From the NCBI GenBank assembly GCA_050943535.1, contig JBMNPJ010000002.1:1-64000 (forward strand): 64,000 bases of DNA, in the 5' to 3' direction. The notes under the pieces were generated by a model, which did no database searches, was not told the origin of the DNA, and worked only from the letters and a program-made list of their open reading frames with translations. The number at the start of each line of letters is the position of its first letter. Positions within the stretch are counted from its first letter, which is position 1. Positions 16,176-25,338 of the stretch are shown piece after piece. This stretch comes from Massiliimalia sp050943535 (GTDB lineage: Bacteria; Bacillota; Clostridia; Oscillospirales; Ruminococcaceae). Both the position numbers and the translations under genes were made by a program.

Positions 16176-16859
16176 GTGGAGATTCGGTCCAATGCAGATG
16201 AAATACAGCAATTAATGGAACAGAACCATATTTGTGAATATATAGGGATAGGACATGAGGCGTTTCATGTACGGCAATATGATAAAGGGGAAATTTTATG
16301 TTCCCCTGTGCGCTCACTGGATTGCCTATTGTTTTTAGTGGAGGGGTCAGTGCAGCTGTATACCCTCCATCAAAATGGCAGCAAGGTAGCAGTGGGAATG
16401 GATTCTGCCTTGAAGCTGTTTGGGGATATGGAGTTTTGTACTGGCAAGCCATCTGCATTTTTTGTAGAGGCAATGGAGCGGGTAGTTTGTCTTGCACTGC
16501 CCATTCAAGAATACCGACAGGAGCTTTATGAAGATGTAAAGTTTTTGCGGTATTTAATTTGTCTGCTGTCTGAAAAGGTACTGTTTCATACAGATTTGGC
16601 ATTTTCGTCCCCTGTTTTGGAAGATAAAGTGATGCTTTATTTATTCAACGTAAATCCGGAACACGAGATTCGTGGAATAGAGGCTGCCGCATTGCGGCTC
16701 AGATGCAGTCGCAGACAACTGCAGCGGGTGCTGAAAAAAATGTGTGACAACAATCAGGTTAAAAAAACCGGACGGGGGAAATACCAACTTAATCTGGAAC
16801 AGTGGGACAGCAGTAAGATGTTGTGGTATTCAGATATCTCTTCTTCAGAGGATGCTTAA
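16176..16859 (+). CDS. Crp/Fnr-family transcriptional regulator
   Basis: The 227-residue protein has an N-terminal cyclic-nucleotide-binding-like beta barrel (about residues 20-125; YDKGEILCSPVRSLDCLLFL, LKLFGDMEF). Its C-terminal winged helix (about 150-210) has a recognition helix region RCSRRQLQRVLKKM. No Cys set for an Fnr Fe-S cluster and no clear cAMP phosphate-binding motif are seen, so the effector is unknown. The start is GTG at 16176 with AAGGAG ahead; the ATG two bases earlier is out of frame. It likely binds the palindrome at 16127-16144 and controls the divergent MATE exporter. Confidence 0.87.
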   Translation: MEIRSNADEIQQLMEQNHICEYIGIGHEAFHVRQYDKGEILCSPVRSLDCLLFLVEGSVQLYTLHQNGSKVAVGMDSALKLFGDMEFCTGKPSAFFVEAMERVVCLALPIQEYRQELYEDVKFLRYLICLLSEKVLFHTDLAFSSPVLEDKVMLYLFNVNPEHEIRGIEAAALRLRCSRRQLQRVLKKMCDNNQVKKTGRGKYQLNLEQWDSSKMLWYSDISSSEDA

Positions 16860-16935
16860 ACTATTTCGCTCAACGCAGAATAAAAAACGATAACATGAAA
16901 GTTATAATATCATTTTGGAAATTTGGAATTTGCAA

Positions 16936-16981
16936 TAAAAACAGGAACCGCAGAAAGTAATTTTCTGCGGTTCCTGTTTTT
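16936..16981. terminator. Terminator between the Crp-like gene and dpaB
   Basis: A 20-pair perfect stem (AAAAACAGGAACCGC and its complement) with a short loop has an A tract on the left and a T tract on the right. It serves the convergent genes on both sides. Confidence 0.92.
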
Positions 16982-17029
16982 ATTTATTGTTATTGGAGAT
17001 ATTCCTTTACTCTTTAAAGGCTGTATCCT

Positions 17030-17605
17030 TTATTTCGTTAACAGCAAAGGCTCCAATTGAATCCCCTGCTGTGCAGCCTGGAGTGTTTCCGGGATTTTTT
17101 TGAAATCTGCTACTAGGGAGCAGGGTTTTCCCATAAAATCATCTTGGCGGTAAGGTACAAAATAATAATGGCGGTAATTTTGCAGCATCCCAATATTTTT
17201 GGAGGCACCGCTCAGTCCGTCGTTGGTAGAAACGGCAATTACCACCGGACGCCCGTTTCGAAGATGACTTTTTACTGCCATGGTTACTGGTGTATCTACA
17301 ATGCTGTTTGCCAGTTTTGCTAGGGTGTTTCCGGTACAGGGGGCGACCAGCATCAGATCGGTATATCCCTTGGGCCCGATAGGTTCCGCTTCTGGAAGGG
17401 TTGCAATGACCTTTTTGCCGCAGATCTCCTCGATTGCCTGAATGTGGTCACAAGCTTTGCCAAAACGAGTGTCTAAAGATGCTGCGTGATAGGACATAAT
17501 AGGCAGAATATCATATTCCTGCGCCAGTTGCTCCATTTCTTTGATTACCTGGTGAAATGTGCAAAAAGAACCGGTCAGACAAAATCCAAGTTTTACTTTG
17601 CTCAA
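17030..17605 (-). CDS. dpaB: Dipicolinate synthase subunit B
   Basis: The 191-residue flavoprotein-like subunit of dipicolinate synthase (SpoVFB) works with DpaA. Together they convert the lysine-pathway intermediate 4-hydroxytetrahydrodipicolinate to dipicolinic acid, which fills the spore core. Motifs seen are LGFCLTGSFCTFHQV at the N-terminus, LMLVAPCTGNTLAKLANSI and VIAVSTNDGLSGASKNIG, characteristic of the family. The start overlaps the dpaA stop by four bases, so translation is coupled. In sporulating bacteria this pair is made in the mother cell. I saw no unambiguous sigma-K promoter upstream. Confidence 0.95.
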   Translation of the reverse strand: MSKVKLGFCLTGSFCTFHQVIKEMEQLAQEYDILPIMSYHAASLDTRFGKACDHIQAIEEICGKKVIATLPEAEPIGPKGYTDLMLVAPCTGNTLAKLANSIVDTPVTMAVKSHLRNGRPVVIAVSTNDGLSGASKNIGMLQNYRHYYFVPYRQDDFMGKPCSLVADFKKIPETLQAAQQGIQLEPLLLTK

Positions 17606-18498
17606 ATGCGCCCTCTCCTTTCATCCTGTTCTGAAAATAGATTTTCCAAACAATGGTGCAGAATTTTTCCTGCACTGACAGGCGCTGTTTTTCCGGGTAG
17701 GGATAGTGCCCACACAGTGCGAAGTCCCAATTGTTTGGCTGCGTAAAAGTCAATGCCGCCTGGTTTAGAGGCAAGATCAATCAGCAGAGTGTCCGGATGA
17801 ACCTGATGCAGTACGGTTTCATCTAAAATACGCGCTGGGATTGTATTGATAATCAGCTGATATTCTCCCACAGATTCAGGCAGGTGCTCCAAACGGATAG
17901 GAGTACATCCCTCCCATTGTGCCCAGCACAAATCGGTTGGATTTCGAGCGCATATGGAGACTTGTGCCCCAAGTGCAGTTAAATTTTGACGCAGTACCTT
18001 TGAAATTCTGCCGGAACCCAAAATCAAAATTTTCATTCCGTGTATGGTGATGGGCATTTCTTCCAGTATAATCTGAATGGTTCCTTCTGCAGTGGGAACT
18101 GCGTTGAGGATGGATAAATCTTCCCTCTTTAAATAGTCGATCCAAGGGAGTCCATACCAGCGGAGCAAATCTTCTAGCGGCGGAGTAATTTTCCCACCCA
18201 ATACCATCAGGTTTGGACCAGCTAAGCGAAACAGGTCTTCTAAATGAATTTTTTGTACTGACAAAGGGGAATTGAGCAAATTTCCCGGTTCAGCAGCAGG
18301 CATGGGCAAAATTAAATATTCCGCCTGCTGTAAATACGGGGATAATTGGAAAAGGTCAGAGATCTTTTCTACGTGATCAGAAAACTCCACATCCGGTTCA
18401 AATCCAAAGACAACGGTTTTATGGGTTTTCGATAGCAAATTTGCCAAATGGACTTGGCGAAGGTCGCCGCCAGCCACAACGACCAAATGTTGGTTCAT
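17602..18498 (-). CDS. dpaA: Dipicolinate synthase subunit A
   Basis: The 298-residue NAD(P)-binding dehydrogenase subunit of dipicolinate synthase (SpoVFA) makes the spore-core chelator dipicolinate. The N-terminus carries VVVAGGDLRQVHLANLL, the central part AVPTAEGTIQIILEE and the Rossmann motif ILGSGRISKVL, and the C-terminal third has LIDLASKPGGIDF. All are typical of DpaA. The start is ATG at 18498, nine bases after GGAGG; the TTG two codons upstream is too close to that site. It is the first gene of the dpaAB operon and marks the organism as spore forming. Confidence 0.94.
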   Translation of the reverse strand: MNQHLVVVAGGDLRQVHLANLLSKTHKTVVFGFEPDVEFSDHVEKISDLFQLSPYLQQAEYLILPMPAAEPGNLLNSPLSVQKIHLEDLFRLAGPNLMVLGGKITPPLEDLLRWYGLPWIDYLKREDLSILNAVPTAEGTIQIILEEMPITIHGMKILILGSGRISKVLRQNLTALGAQVSICARNPTDLCWAQWEGCTPIRLEHLPESVGEYQLIINTIPARILDETVLHQVHPDTLLIDLASKPGGIDFYAAKQLGLRTVWALSLPGKTAPVSAGKILHHCLENLFSEQDERRGRI

Positions 18499-18998
18499 AT
18501 CCAAATGCCTCCTCTTAACATGTAGTTTTACTGTAGTTTATTCCAAATAAGACTTTTTGGTGTCATAACAAAGAAAAACAAATGGATATGCAAGCATTAT
18601 AGCAAAACTTTTATCGGTAACCAATCACAAAAATTAATATATCCAAAATATTCCATAAAAATTTGTTAATAAAGCCGAAAAACACGAAGAAAACCATGGA
18701 AATGAAAAAATATGGCCGGGTTATGTGTATTATATGTGAAGATAAGAAAATACATCTTTGATATGCATTCTGTTCCCTATGGGAAGCGCGCAAACAGCCT
18801 GCAGCAAAGAGTATATTTCGGCCGGCTTTCTTCAGTATTCTAAATAAAACAATTCGGAGATCATCCGAAGAGCTCAAACCTAGTTTGACGGTTTTGAACA
18901 ATGCGGACAGCAAATACCAAAAGTTTTTGCGAAAATGGAGTATTTGCTTTTAGGAATTGCTGAATTTCCCGCATTTGTGGATACAGGAGGAGATATTT
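18499..18998. other. 500-base noncoding gap with hairpins upstream of the surface protein
   Basis: No convincing gene is present; a leftward 100-codon frame inside has no ribosome binding site or family resemblance. The gap contains a GCAAAC...GCAAAG pair (about 18790-18807), a GGCCGG tract and a TTCGGA/TCCGAA hairpin (18853-18869). A structured leader RNA is possible, but I could not match it to the c-di-GMP or any other riboswitch consensus I know. Confidence 0.4.
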
Positions 18999-21164
18999 AT
19001 GAAAGCACGAAATGCTCAAAAGGCTTGTGCGATGATTTTATGCGCCATGATGGCTTGTTCAGCGCTGCCAGCAACTGTGCTGGCGCAGACTTCCCAACCA
19101 GTGGTTACTTCCGCAGGGGAAACACCAAAAAATGCTTTGACAGAGGAACAGAAAACTGCTTTGTCAAGTTTTCAAGATACTAACGAAAATCTGGTTCAGC
19201 TCTGGTTTGACGATAATTCTCAGGAAACCTGGTCCAGTAAATTAACAAAGTACCATGATACATGGATTCAGGATACTTCCAAACTGGAATCCGAAGGAAT
19301 TCTGCTGATAAAGGTAATTGACAGCAAGGTACAGGATTATATTAGAAATTTCCAAACTTCTCATCCTGATGCTGCAAAAGAATATACGGTAACCGGACAA
19401 ACGGCTCTTTCTTTAAAGTGGAATGAGGAAGCACAATCATGGAGTCCACAGGCAGGTTCTGCTTTGGGAATTCATGTAAAAGCAGTGGCAGAACAGACCG
19501 CTCAGCCGCCTACATTGGCACAGCTGCAGCAGCTATTTCATATTAATGTTCAGTGCAGTACCAATCAGGAACATGCGGTTAAGCCTTATGCGCTGAAAGA
19601 AAACAGCTATGCTTTGAATCAGGTAAAAGAAGATGGAACCGAGTATACTGTAACTGTGAATGGTGAGACTTATTTTACCCAGTATAACCAGGAAACTGGC
19701 GCAGAGCATACAGGCAAAGAAAACTCTCAGACCAAGACCATTTTCTGGAAGGATGGAGGGTGGACAACCGAAAACGGAGCGCCGTATAACCTGTTGTTCC
19801 AGTGCGAAGAAACTGAAAAAGAAGATCAGCAAAAAGGAGAAGAACCTTCTTATGAAGTGCTGAAAAAACTGCTGGGAAGCTTTTCAGTATCCTGTGGATA
19901 TCAAAAAGGGGAACATGGTTCTAAAGAGGTTTCTGCACAATTGCTGGAAGGAAGCTACACAGTTTCTAAACCAAAGAACGGGAAATGCACAGTTACGTTA
20001 AAAGAAGATGCCTATGTGAATCTGTTTTGCGATACTTGGGATTTGGAAAGTAAGCATACGATCAATACAAAATCCAGCAGTCTTTCTGTGAATTTGGTAT
20101 GGAATAGTAAAAAAGGACAGTGGACACTGGAAAAGGGAAGCCAGCTGAAAGTAGTGCTTACCTGTGAAGCCAGTGCTCAAAAACCGGAACAATCTGATTT
20201 TGTGGCGGCAATCAGCGGTGTGAAAATCAGCTGTACCGATAACAAAAAACACGAAACAGAAACTTTTTCCATGCAGGGCGGAATTAAAGCAATTGAAGTG
20301 AGCGAAGACGGATATACTGCCCGTGTTACTGTGGACGGAGAAAAATATATTGCACTTTACGGCAAAAATGAAGATCATAAACTTTTGACTCCTACTGCCA
20401 CAGTTGTAGTTTCACTGAAATATAATCCTAATGGTACCGATGCAAATCGCTGGATTACTAAAGATGGGAAAAAAGTTTATGCTGAATTAAAATGTACCTG
20501 TAAAGAAATTCATGAATTGCCGTCTTATACAGATTTGAAGAACATTGATTCAGTGAAAAAGGTTAATCTGGTGTGTAGCGCCCATTCCGGACATGCGAAA
20601 ACATATAATCTGAAAGAAAACGGATATAAAATAGAATATCTAAAGGGAAATCAGTGTAAAGTTACCATTGATGAAGACAGTGCTGCAGGATATTTGAAGT
20701 CTTACAACAAGGGAAAAGATTCCAAACATAGCTTTGTAAAATCCAATGGAATTATCCTCAATTGGAACCAAAAGAAAAATGCTTGGGTAGTAGATAGCGA
20801 TTCTAAAAATAAACAGCTGACTATGACCATGACCTGCGGCAGTACCCCAGTGAACCCTGATCCGGGACCGGGCCCAAATCCGGGTGACGGAGGTTCTTCC
20901 GGCGGTGGAGTTCCAGGAGGAGGCTCCAGCGGTACCAACGGAGGATCTGGTATAGGAGGTGGTTCCGGTACAGGTTCTGGTACGGGCTCCGGTACTTCCA
21001 ATCCGCCTTCTTCTGGCTCTCAGTCTTCCGGAGGAATTCTTCACAGTATTTTGCCAAAAACATTTAATGACAGTCCTTTGGGAATTTTAGCTGGTTTGGT
21101 GGCTGTTTCTGGAAGTGCTCTGGGAATTTTAGCGAAAAAACGGAAATGGTTTTTCTTTGGATAA
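18999..21164 (+). CDS. Secreted surface protein with ~100-residue repeats and an LPKTF C-terminal anchor
   Basis: The 721-residue protein starts with a signal peptide (residues 1-31, cleavage near VLA-Q). After an N-terminal region come at least four diverged repeats of about 100 residues. Each has a Val/Leu-x-Cys strand, a K-Y-x-L-K-E-N motif, an acidic turn, a TVT-strand with a hydrophobic YF/YI, and a closing W-T/V...K strand ending in Cys. A Gly/Ser/Pro-rich linker follows, then LPKTF at 685-689, a hydrophobic segment and a KKRK tail, which is sortase-signal architecture with F replacing G. AGGAGG precedes the ATG at 18999. The two Cys in each repeat may form disulfides. Function unknown; adhesin-like. 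Confidence 0.82.
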   Translation: MKARNAQKACAMILCAMMACSALPATVLAQTSQPVVTSAGETPKNALTEEQKTALSSFQDTNENLVQLWFDDNSQETWSSKLTKYHDTWIQDTSKLESEGILLIKVIDSKVQDYIRNFQTSHPDAAKEYTVTGQTALSLKWNEEAQSWSPQAGSALGIHVKAVAEQTAQPPTLAQLQQLFHINVQCSTNQEHAVKPYALKENSYALNQVKEDGTEYTVTVNGETYFTQYNQETGAEHTGKENSQTKTIFWKDGGWTTENGAPYNLLFQCEETEKEDQQKGEEPSYEVLKKLLGSFSVSCGYQKGEHGSKEVSAQLLEGSYTVSKPKNGKCTVTLKEDAYVNLFCDTWDLESKHTINTKSSSLSVNLVWNSKKGQWTLEKGSQLKVVLTCEASAQKPEQSDFVAAISGVKISCTDNKKHETETFSMQGGIKAIEVSEDGYTARVTVDGEKYIALYGKNEDHKLLTPTATVVVSLKYNPNGTDANRWITKDGKKVYAELKCTCKEIHELPSYTDLKNIDSVKKVNLVCSAHSGHAKTYNLKENGYKIEYLKGNQCKVTIDEDSAAGYLKSYNKGKDSKHSFVKSNGIILNWNQKKNAWVVDSDSKNKQLTMTMTCGSTPVNPDPGPGPNPGDGGSSGGGVPGGGSSGTNGGSGIGGGSGTGSGTGSGTSNPPSSGSQSSGGILHSILPKTFNDSPLGILAGLVAVSGSALGILAKKRKWFFFG

Positions 21165-21284
21165 ACCCATAAAATAAATGTCGCTTTGTTTTAGATACAG
21201 AAACTTTTTGAGTATAAAAATGTCAGAAGTTTTTTGGTGAAACAGACTGTGAATTTGATACTTTTTGATACATTCTCATCATGC

Positions 21285-21319
21285 AGAGTGCCGCACGACA
21301 AATGGTTTTGCGGCACTCT
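21285..21319. terminator. Hairpin behind the surface protein gene
   Basis: AGAGTGCCGCA/TGCGGCACTCT is a perfect 11-pair stem, 120 bases past the surface-protein stop. The T tract behind it is weak (TTGCTTTG), so termination is likely but not certain. Confidence 0.6.
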
Positions 21320-21404
21320 TGCTTTGCGGTTTACGCTATAATAGCAGGTTGTTTCCCATAAGATTTTTTTAAAAAACAGACTGATAATTTTAGGGAAAAA
21401 TAAA

Positions 21405-21433
21405 TTTACTTTTGGCGAGGCTTCTGATATAAT
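21405..21433 (+). promoter_or_regulatory. Promoter of the zinc-ribbon membrane protein gene
   Basis: TTTACT, a 17-base spacer and a perfect TATAAT lie about 70 bases before the ATG at 21502. Confidence 0.65.
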
Positions 21434-21501
21434 GAAGATGAATTCATTCATAGGATAACAATGATTTTTGATATAGTTCACCGGCAAAAAGGAGTACGAT
21501 T

Positions 21502-22479
21502 ATGATCTGTGAAAAATGTGGCAGAGAATATGAAGGACAGCAGTGCCCTTATTGTTCTCAGCAGGAAAACTCTCCAACAGAATCTGCAGACTTTGCAGCA
21601 GATACACCGGATCTGACAGCAAAAGGCGTTTACAGCGATACGATTTATAAACCAGAATGGGAACAAAGAAATTCAAATTCTCAAACTCCCCAAGGGACAC
21701 CTTCTTCCCATGGATGGAATCGGATAGGAGATGTTTCTCAAGGAACATTTTCTAACGAAACAAAATGCCCGATTTGCGGGTATCCTGTAACAGGAAATTT
21801 CTGTCAGCGATGCGGTACAGCAAATCCCAATACGCATCCAGCTTCTGAAAATGCGCCGTTTTCTCAGCAGCAGAATGTTTATGGACAGCAGCCGTTTTCT
21901 TCACCTGGATACGGCGGATTTCAAACCGTTCCCAACCAAAACTATTTTCGGGAAAATTATCACCGGGCAATAGAACAGGGAAGATTTCCTAAAAAATCAC
22001 AAACAGCAGCGGTTTTGCTGATCATTCTTGGAGTTCTGCTGAAATTAATGTCAGCTGGATCCAGTATTTTAGTTTCCCTTAATTCCGAATATTGGGCAGA
22101 TGAAATCATGGATTCTTACTATGAAGATTACTATGATTATTATGATGACGGAATGGAGGATAATTGGGTAGATACCTCTGATTCCGGGGATGGATTTAAG
22201 GACTATGTACGAGATGATGCCGTAGATACTGGCGAATCTGTTATGCCCAATGGGGTTTCTTTGGAAGAGTTCCGTCAGCTTGAGCTGGGAATGACCTATC
22301 CTGAAATCAGCTATATTATCGGCGGAGATGCAGCGGGTCAGGAAACCAACGAACAAGACCGGTTAATTACTCTGTGGCCTGGTGAATATCGAATTGACGC
22401 AGTTGTTCGTGTCACTTTTGATGAAGACGGTCAGGCGATCGTGATTGAACAAAACGGATTGGATGACGAAAATGTCTGA
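21502..22479 (+). CDS. Zinc-ribbon membrane protein with a C-terminal BLIP/DUF3862-like domain
   Basis: The 325-residue protein begins with a zinc ribbon (Cys at 3, 6, 15 and 18; CEKCG, CPYC). A second ribbon lies near residues 93-112 (CPICG, CQRCG), then a Gln/Pro-rich linker and one membrane segment (about 166-190). A very acidic Tyr/Asp tract follows, and a C-terminal domain starting VSLEEFRQLELGMTYPEISYIIGGD. That tail resembles the small beta domains of BLIP or SmpA type found in secreted lipoproteins. The topology puts ribbons inside and the domain outside the membrane. The role is not known; such proteins are common in Clostridia. GGAG precedes the ATG. Confidence 0.75.
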   Translation: MICEKCGREYEGQQCPYCSQQENSPTESADFAADTPDLTAKGVYSDTIYKPEWEQRNSNSQTPQGTPSSHGWNRIGDVSQGTFSNETKCPICGYPVTGNFCQRCGTANPNTHPASENAPFSQQQNVYGQQPFSSPGYGGFQTVPNQNYFRENYHRAIEQGRFPKKSQTAAVLLIILGVLLKLMSAGSSILVSLNSEYWADEIMDSYYEDYYDYYDDGMEDNWVDTSDSGDGFKDYVRDDAVDTGESVMPNGVSLEEFRQLELGMTYPEISYIIGGDAAGQETNEQDRLITLWPGEYRIDAVVRVTFDEDGQAIVIEQNGLDDENV

Positions 22480-22520
22480 AACAATATGAACAGGCAAAAT
22501 CAGCAGTTTTGATCAAATAA

Positions 22521-22560
22521 AAAACCAGGATGCAGCAAAAATAACGTCCTGGTTTTATTT
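22521..22560 (+). terminator. Terminator behind the zinc-ribbon gene
   Basis: The stem AAAACCAGGA/TCCTGGTTTT is followed by a T-rich tract, 42 bases past the stop codon. Confidence 0.85.
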
Positions 22561-22585
22561 ATTTTGAGAAAGAGAGGAATCAGTT

Positions 22586-23773
22586 ATGAAGAAACATTTT
22601 CTGTGGAAAAATATCATGAGTATTTTTATGGTATTTACCCTGGTATTGACAATGGGATGGTTTGGAACGGGGAATCAGGTGCAGGCAGCGTCTGCTCCAA
22701 AAATCTATCTGTCTCCCAGCAAACAGGATCATAATTATTACACCAGTGGGGAAACTACAGAAATGGTGCAGTGTAACCGAATTGCCCAGGCAGCAGAAGT
22801 GGCGTTGTTGCGGTGTGGTTTTCAGGTAAAACGGGCTCCTATGGGCCAGGATATGTATGAAAGTATTGCTCAAAGCAATGCTTGGGGTGCAGATCTTCAT
22901 GTTCCGATTCATACCAATGCCAAGGATAACAAACGTCCTGATCATGGAACGCTGATGCTGGTATATGATGAATCCGCCATGAGAGCAGCTCAGTGTATTC
23001 AAAATCAGATCAGTGCTTTGACATTAAGTCATTTAAAACAGCCCATTGAGATAAACCGATCTTTTGCAGAGTTAAACAGCACCAAAGCAATGGCAGTATA
23101 TACAGAAGTAGAATATCATGATAATGCTGAAACTTCTCAGTGGATTATTGACAACGCAGAAGCGGTAGGGGAAGCAATCTGTAAGGGTATTTGTGATTAT
23201 TATGGATATGGGTATGTACCTCCTTGTCAATGGGAGAATACCGCTGCTGGACGCCGTGCAGTGAAAGACGGTCGCGTACTCACTGGCTGGCTGCAGGATG
23301 GAACCGGTTGGTACTATCTCAATGGTCAGGGAATTCCTATGACCGGATGGCAGTCTATTGGAGGCGGCTGGTATTGGTTTGATTCCAACGGCAAAATGAA
23401 AACAGGACGCATTGAAGTAAATGGACAAAGCTATTATCTGCAAGGATCCGGACGGATGAGTACTGGATGGGCAAAAGCAGGTGCTGATTGGTATTATTGC
23501 AATGCTAGCGGTCAGATGCTGACAGGATGGCAGTATGTCAATGGCAAATGGTATTACATGGATCCTCAGACGAAAAAAATGCGTACCGGATGGCTTCAGA
23601 CCCAGGATGGATCCTGGTACCTGTTGGATGCTAACGGAGCCATGTGCACCGGATGGCATCTGGCAGGAAACGTATGGTATTTTATGGACGCCAGTGGGAA
23701 AATGGCAGTAGGAAGCCGTGTCATTAACGGCGTTTTATACCAGTTTAATGATGAAGGCGCATGGATTGCATAA
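22586..23773 (+). CDS. N-acetylmuramoyl-L-alanine amidase with choline-binding-type repeats
   Basis: The 395-residue secreted protein has a signal peptide (residues 1-35, cut near QAA-S). An Amidase_3 domain (about 38-210) follows, then about seven tandem ~20-residue cell-wall-binding repeats of the form GW...WYY...G-M-TGW. The zinc-amidase residues are visible as a His in the first strand (SKQDHNYY), HVPIHTNA in the middle and VEYHDN near the end. It should cleave the bond between muramic acid and the stem peptide while the aromatic repeats hold it on wall polymers. It is followed 32 bases later by thioredoxin reductase, possibly on the same transcript. Confidence 0.92.
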   Translation: MKKHFLWKNIMSIFMVFTLVLTMGWFGTGNQVQAASAPKIYLSPSKQDHNYYTSGETTEMVQCNRIAQAAEVALLRCGFQVKRAPMGQDMYESIAQSNAWGADLHVPIHTNAKDNKRPDHGTLMLVYDESAMRAAQCIQNQISALTLSHLKQPIEINRSFAELNSTKAMAVYTEVEYHDNAETSQWIIDNAEAVGEAICKGICDYYGYGYVPPCQWENTAAGRRAVKDGRVLTGWLQDGTGWYYLNGQGIPMTGWQSIGGGWYWFDSNGKMKTGRIEVNGQSYYLQGSGRMSTGWAKAGADWYYCNASGQMLTGWQYVNGKWYYMDPQTKKMRTGWLQTQDGSWYLLDANGAMCTGWHLAGNVWYFMDASGKMAVGSRVINGVLYQFNDEGAWIA

Positions 23774-23805
23774 ATTTATCAGTTTCAGAAAGGAAATGAA
23801 ATGCG

Positions 23806-24723
23806 ATGTATGATGTATTGATTATTGGAACCGGAACAGCGGGATTAACCGCCAGTTTGTATGCCAATCGTGCGGGACTGTCTGTGCTGATGGTAGAAAA
23901 GATGCTTTACGGCGGTCAGATTTTGAATACACCGCTGATTGAAAATTATCCTGCTTTGGATAAAGTATCTGGTTTTGAGTTTGTTCAGAAATTATATGAG
24001 CAGGCAGTAACCCAGTTTGATACACCGGTTGTTTTTGGAAATGTGGAAAGCTGCAGCCTTTCCGGCAAGGTGAAAATAGTAACCGTAGGCGGTACGGTAT
24101 ATGAAGCGAAAACCGTGATTATTGCTACAGGAGCAGAACACCGAAAATTGGGATGTCCGGGAGAAGACACACTCAGCGGAAAAGGGGTGTCTTACTGTGC
24201 AACCTGTGACGGTGCCTTTTTCCGTGGTAAAACAGTAGCGGTTGTAGGCGGTGGAAATACGGCACTTCAAGATGCACAGTATTTGGCAAACGCCAGTGAA
24301 AAAGTATATTTGATTCATCGCCGCGACAGTTTTCGTGCCACCCCGATTGAAGTGGAACACGCACTGTCCCGTGCCAATGTAGAACCGGTTTACGATACCG
24401 TGGTAGAATCCATTAATGGCACAGATAAGGTGGAAAGCTTGACTGTTAAAAATAAAAAAACAGGAGAAACCAGTACCTTAACTGTAGATGGCGTATTTAT
24501 TGCAGCAGGAAATGTGCCGGATAATCAGGTGTTTGCCGGTGAGCTGGAATTGGATCCGCAGGGATATTTGGTGGCAGGAGAAGACTGCAAAACCCGAATT
24601 TCAGGGGTATATGCCGCAGGGGATACTCGTACCAAACAGGTTCGTCAGTTGGTAACAGCCGCTGCAGACGGAGCGGTCAGCGCTGAAATGGCACTGGAAT
24701 ATATTAATAATTTAGATTCCTAA
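23806..24723 (+). CDS. trxB: Thioredoxin reductase
   Basis: The 305-residue low-molecular-weight NADPH-thioredoxin reductase keeps thioredoxin reduced in the cytosol. It has the FAD Rossmann motif (IIGTGTAGLTASLYANRAG), the redox pair in YCATCDGAFF (near residue 133), the NADPH motif VVGGGNTALQDA and the closing FAD motif GVYAAGDTRTKQVRQ. GGAAATG precedes the ATG. The first motif reads GTGTAG where GGGPAG is commoner, which is within family variation. No thioredoxin gene is adjacent. Confidence 0.94.
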   Translation: MYDVLIIGTGTAGLTASLYANRAGLSVLMVEKMLYGGQILNTPLIENYPALDKVSGFEFVQKLYEQAVTQFDTPVVFGNVESCSLSGKVKIVTVGGTVYEAKTVIIATGAEHRKLGCPGEDTLSGKGVSYCATCDGAFFRGKTVAVVGGGNTALQDAQYLANASEKVYLIHRRDSFRATPIEVEHALSRANVEPVYDTVVESINGTDKVESLTVKNKKTGETSTLTVDGVFIAAGNVPDNQVFAGELELDPQGYLVAGEDCKTRISGVYAAGDTRTKQVRQLVTAAADGAVSAEMALEYINNLDS

Positions 24724-24733
24724 TGGTAAAAAT

Positions 24734-24781
24734 GGACAGCCTTCTGAGAAAGAGTACTTTTCAAGAAGGCTGTCCGTTTTT
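24734..24781 (+). terminator. Terminator behind trxB
   Basis: The 12-pair stem GGACAGCCTTCT/AGAAGGCTGTCC is followed by GTTTTTGG. It lies ten bases past the trxB stop. Confidence 0.9.
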
Positions 24782-24898
24782 GGAGGAATGAGAAATTAAG
24801 AAATTTTCTTTTTTTTATTAACATTTTCAGGGTATACTAGAAATGCAATTTGTCGGAAACACAGCATTGTGAATGAGAGAAGATTTTTTCCTTTTGGA

Positions 24899-25231
24899 TC
24901 AAGAATCAAATTCTTCCAGGTAGGTTTTTAGCTGTGCCTGATCCGAAACCGGAATTCCTTCTTTCAGTCGTTTCTGATCATATTCCGGAAGAATATTGAG
25001 ATAGATCTCATAAACTTCTTCTGGCTTTGAATTGGATGAGGTGTACAGGGCAATTTTTCCTTGGTATTCTTTTAACAGATAGGGTGTGTTTTCGATTGCG
25101 GATACCATGGAGGTATGTTGTGTATTTTGGGAAACATTTTCATTGCGGGTCAGCATGATTGCCGCAAAACCAGAAAGCAGCACAATACCCACTGCAATGA
25201 AAAAAAGAATGAGGGCAGTTCGTTTTGTCAT
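24899..25231 (-). CDS. Small membrane-anchored BofC-C-like protein
   Basis: The 110-residue protein has an N-terminal membrane segment (residues 6-28) and an extracytoplasmic domain. That domain, running from YLLKEYQGKIALY to the C-terminus, resembles the C-terminal domain of BofC, a forespore protein that restrains SpoIVB signalling. The core pattern is KEYQGKIALY, then a Glu-Val-Tyr-Glu-Ile-Tyr strand and LKEGIPV. The ATG at 25231 is preferred since GGGAGGTGG lies ahead; an upstream extension would add an implausible second hydrophobic stretch. It stands alone, divergent from the PBP gene. A sporulation role is inference only. Confidence 0.65.
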   Translation of the reverse strand: MTKRTALILFFIAVGIVLLSGFAAIMLTRNENVSQNTQHTSMVSAIENTPYLLKEYQGKIALYTSSNSKPEEVYEIYLNILPEYDQKRLKEGIPVSDQAQLKTYLEEFDS

Positions 25232-25338
25232 AGGAAAGACCACCTCCCGGTCTTTTGAGATTTTTAAAATAAGAATTTGGTAGGATAAATAAAGTATTGG
25301 TAAATAAAGAGAAATTATACATATCCAGGGATTGTGAC

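Noticed and set aside
18785..18830. A c-di-GMP riboswitch before the surface-protein gene
   Set aside because: The GCAAAC and GCAAAG pieces are only about eight bases apart and lack the GNRA-capped stem and the downstream receptor of the known class, so the match is not adequate.
18611..18913. A 100-codon minus-strand frame in the gap before the surface protein
   Set aside because: It has no Shine-Dalgarno, no family resemblance and an irregular composition; the hydrophobic C-terminal half is likely chance in AT-rich DNA.
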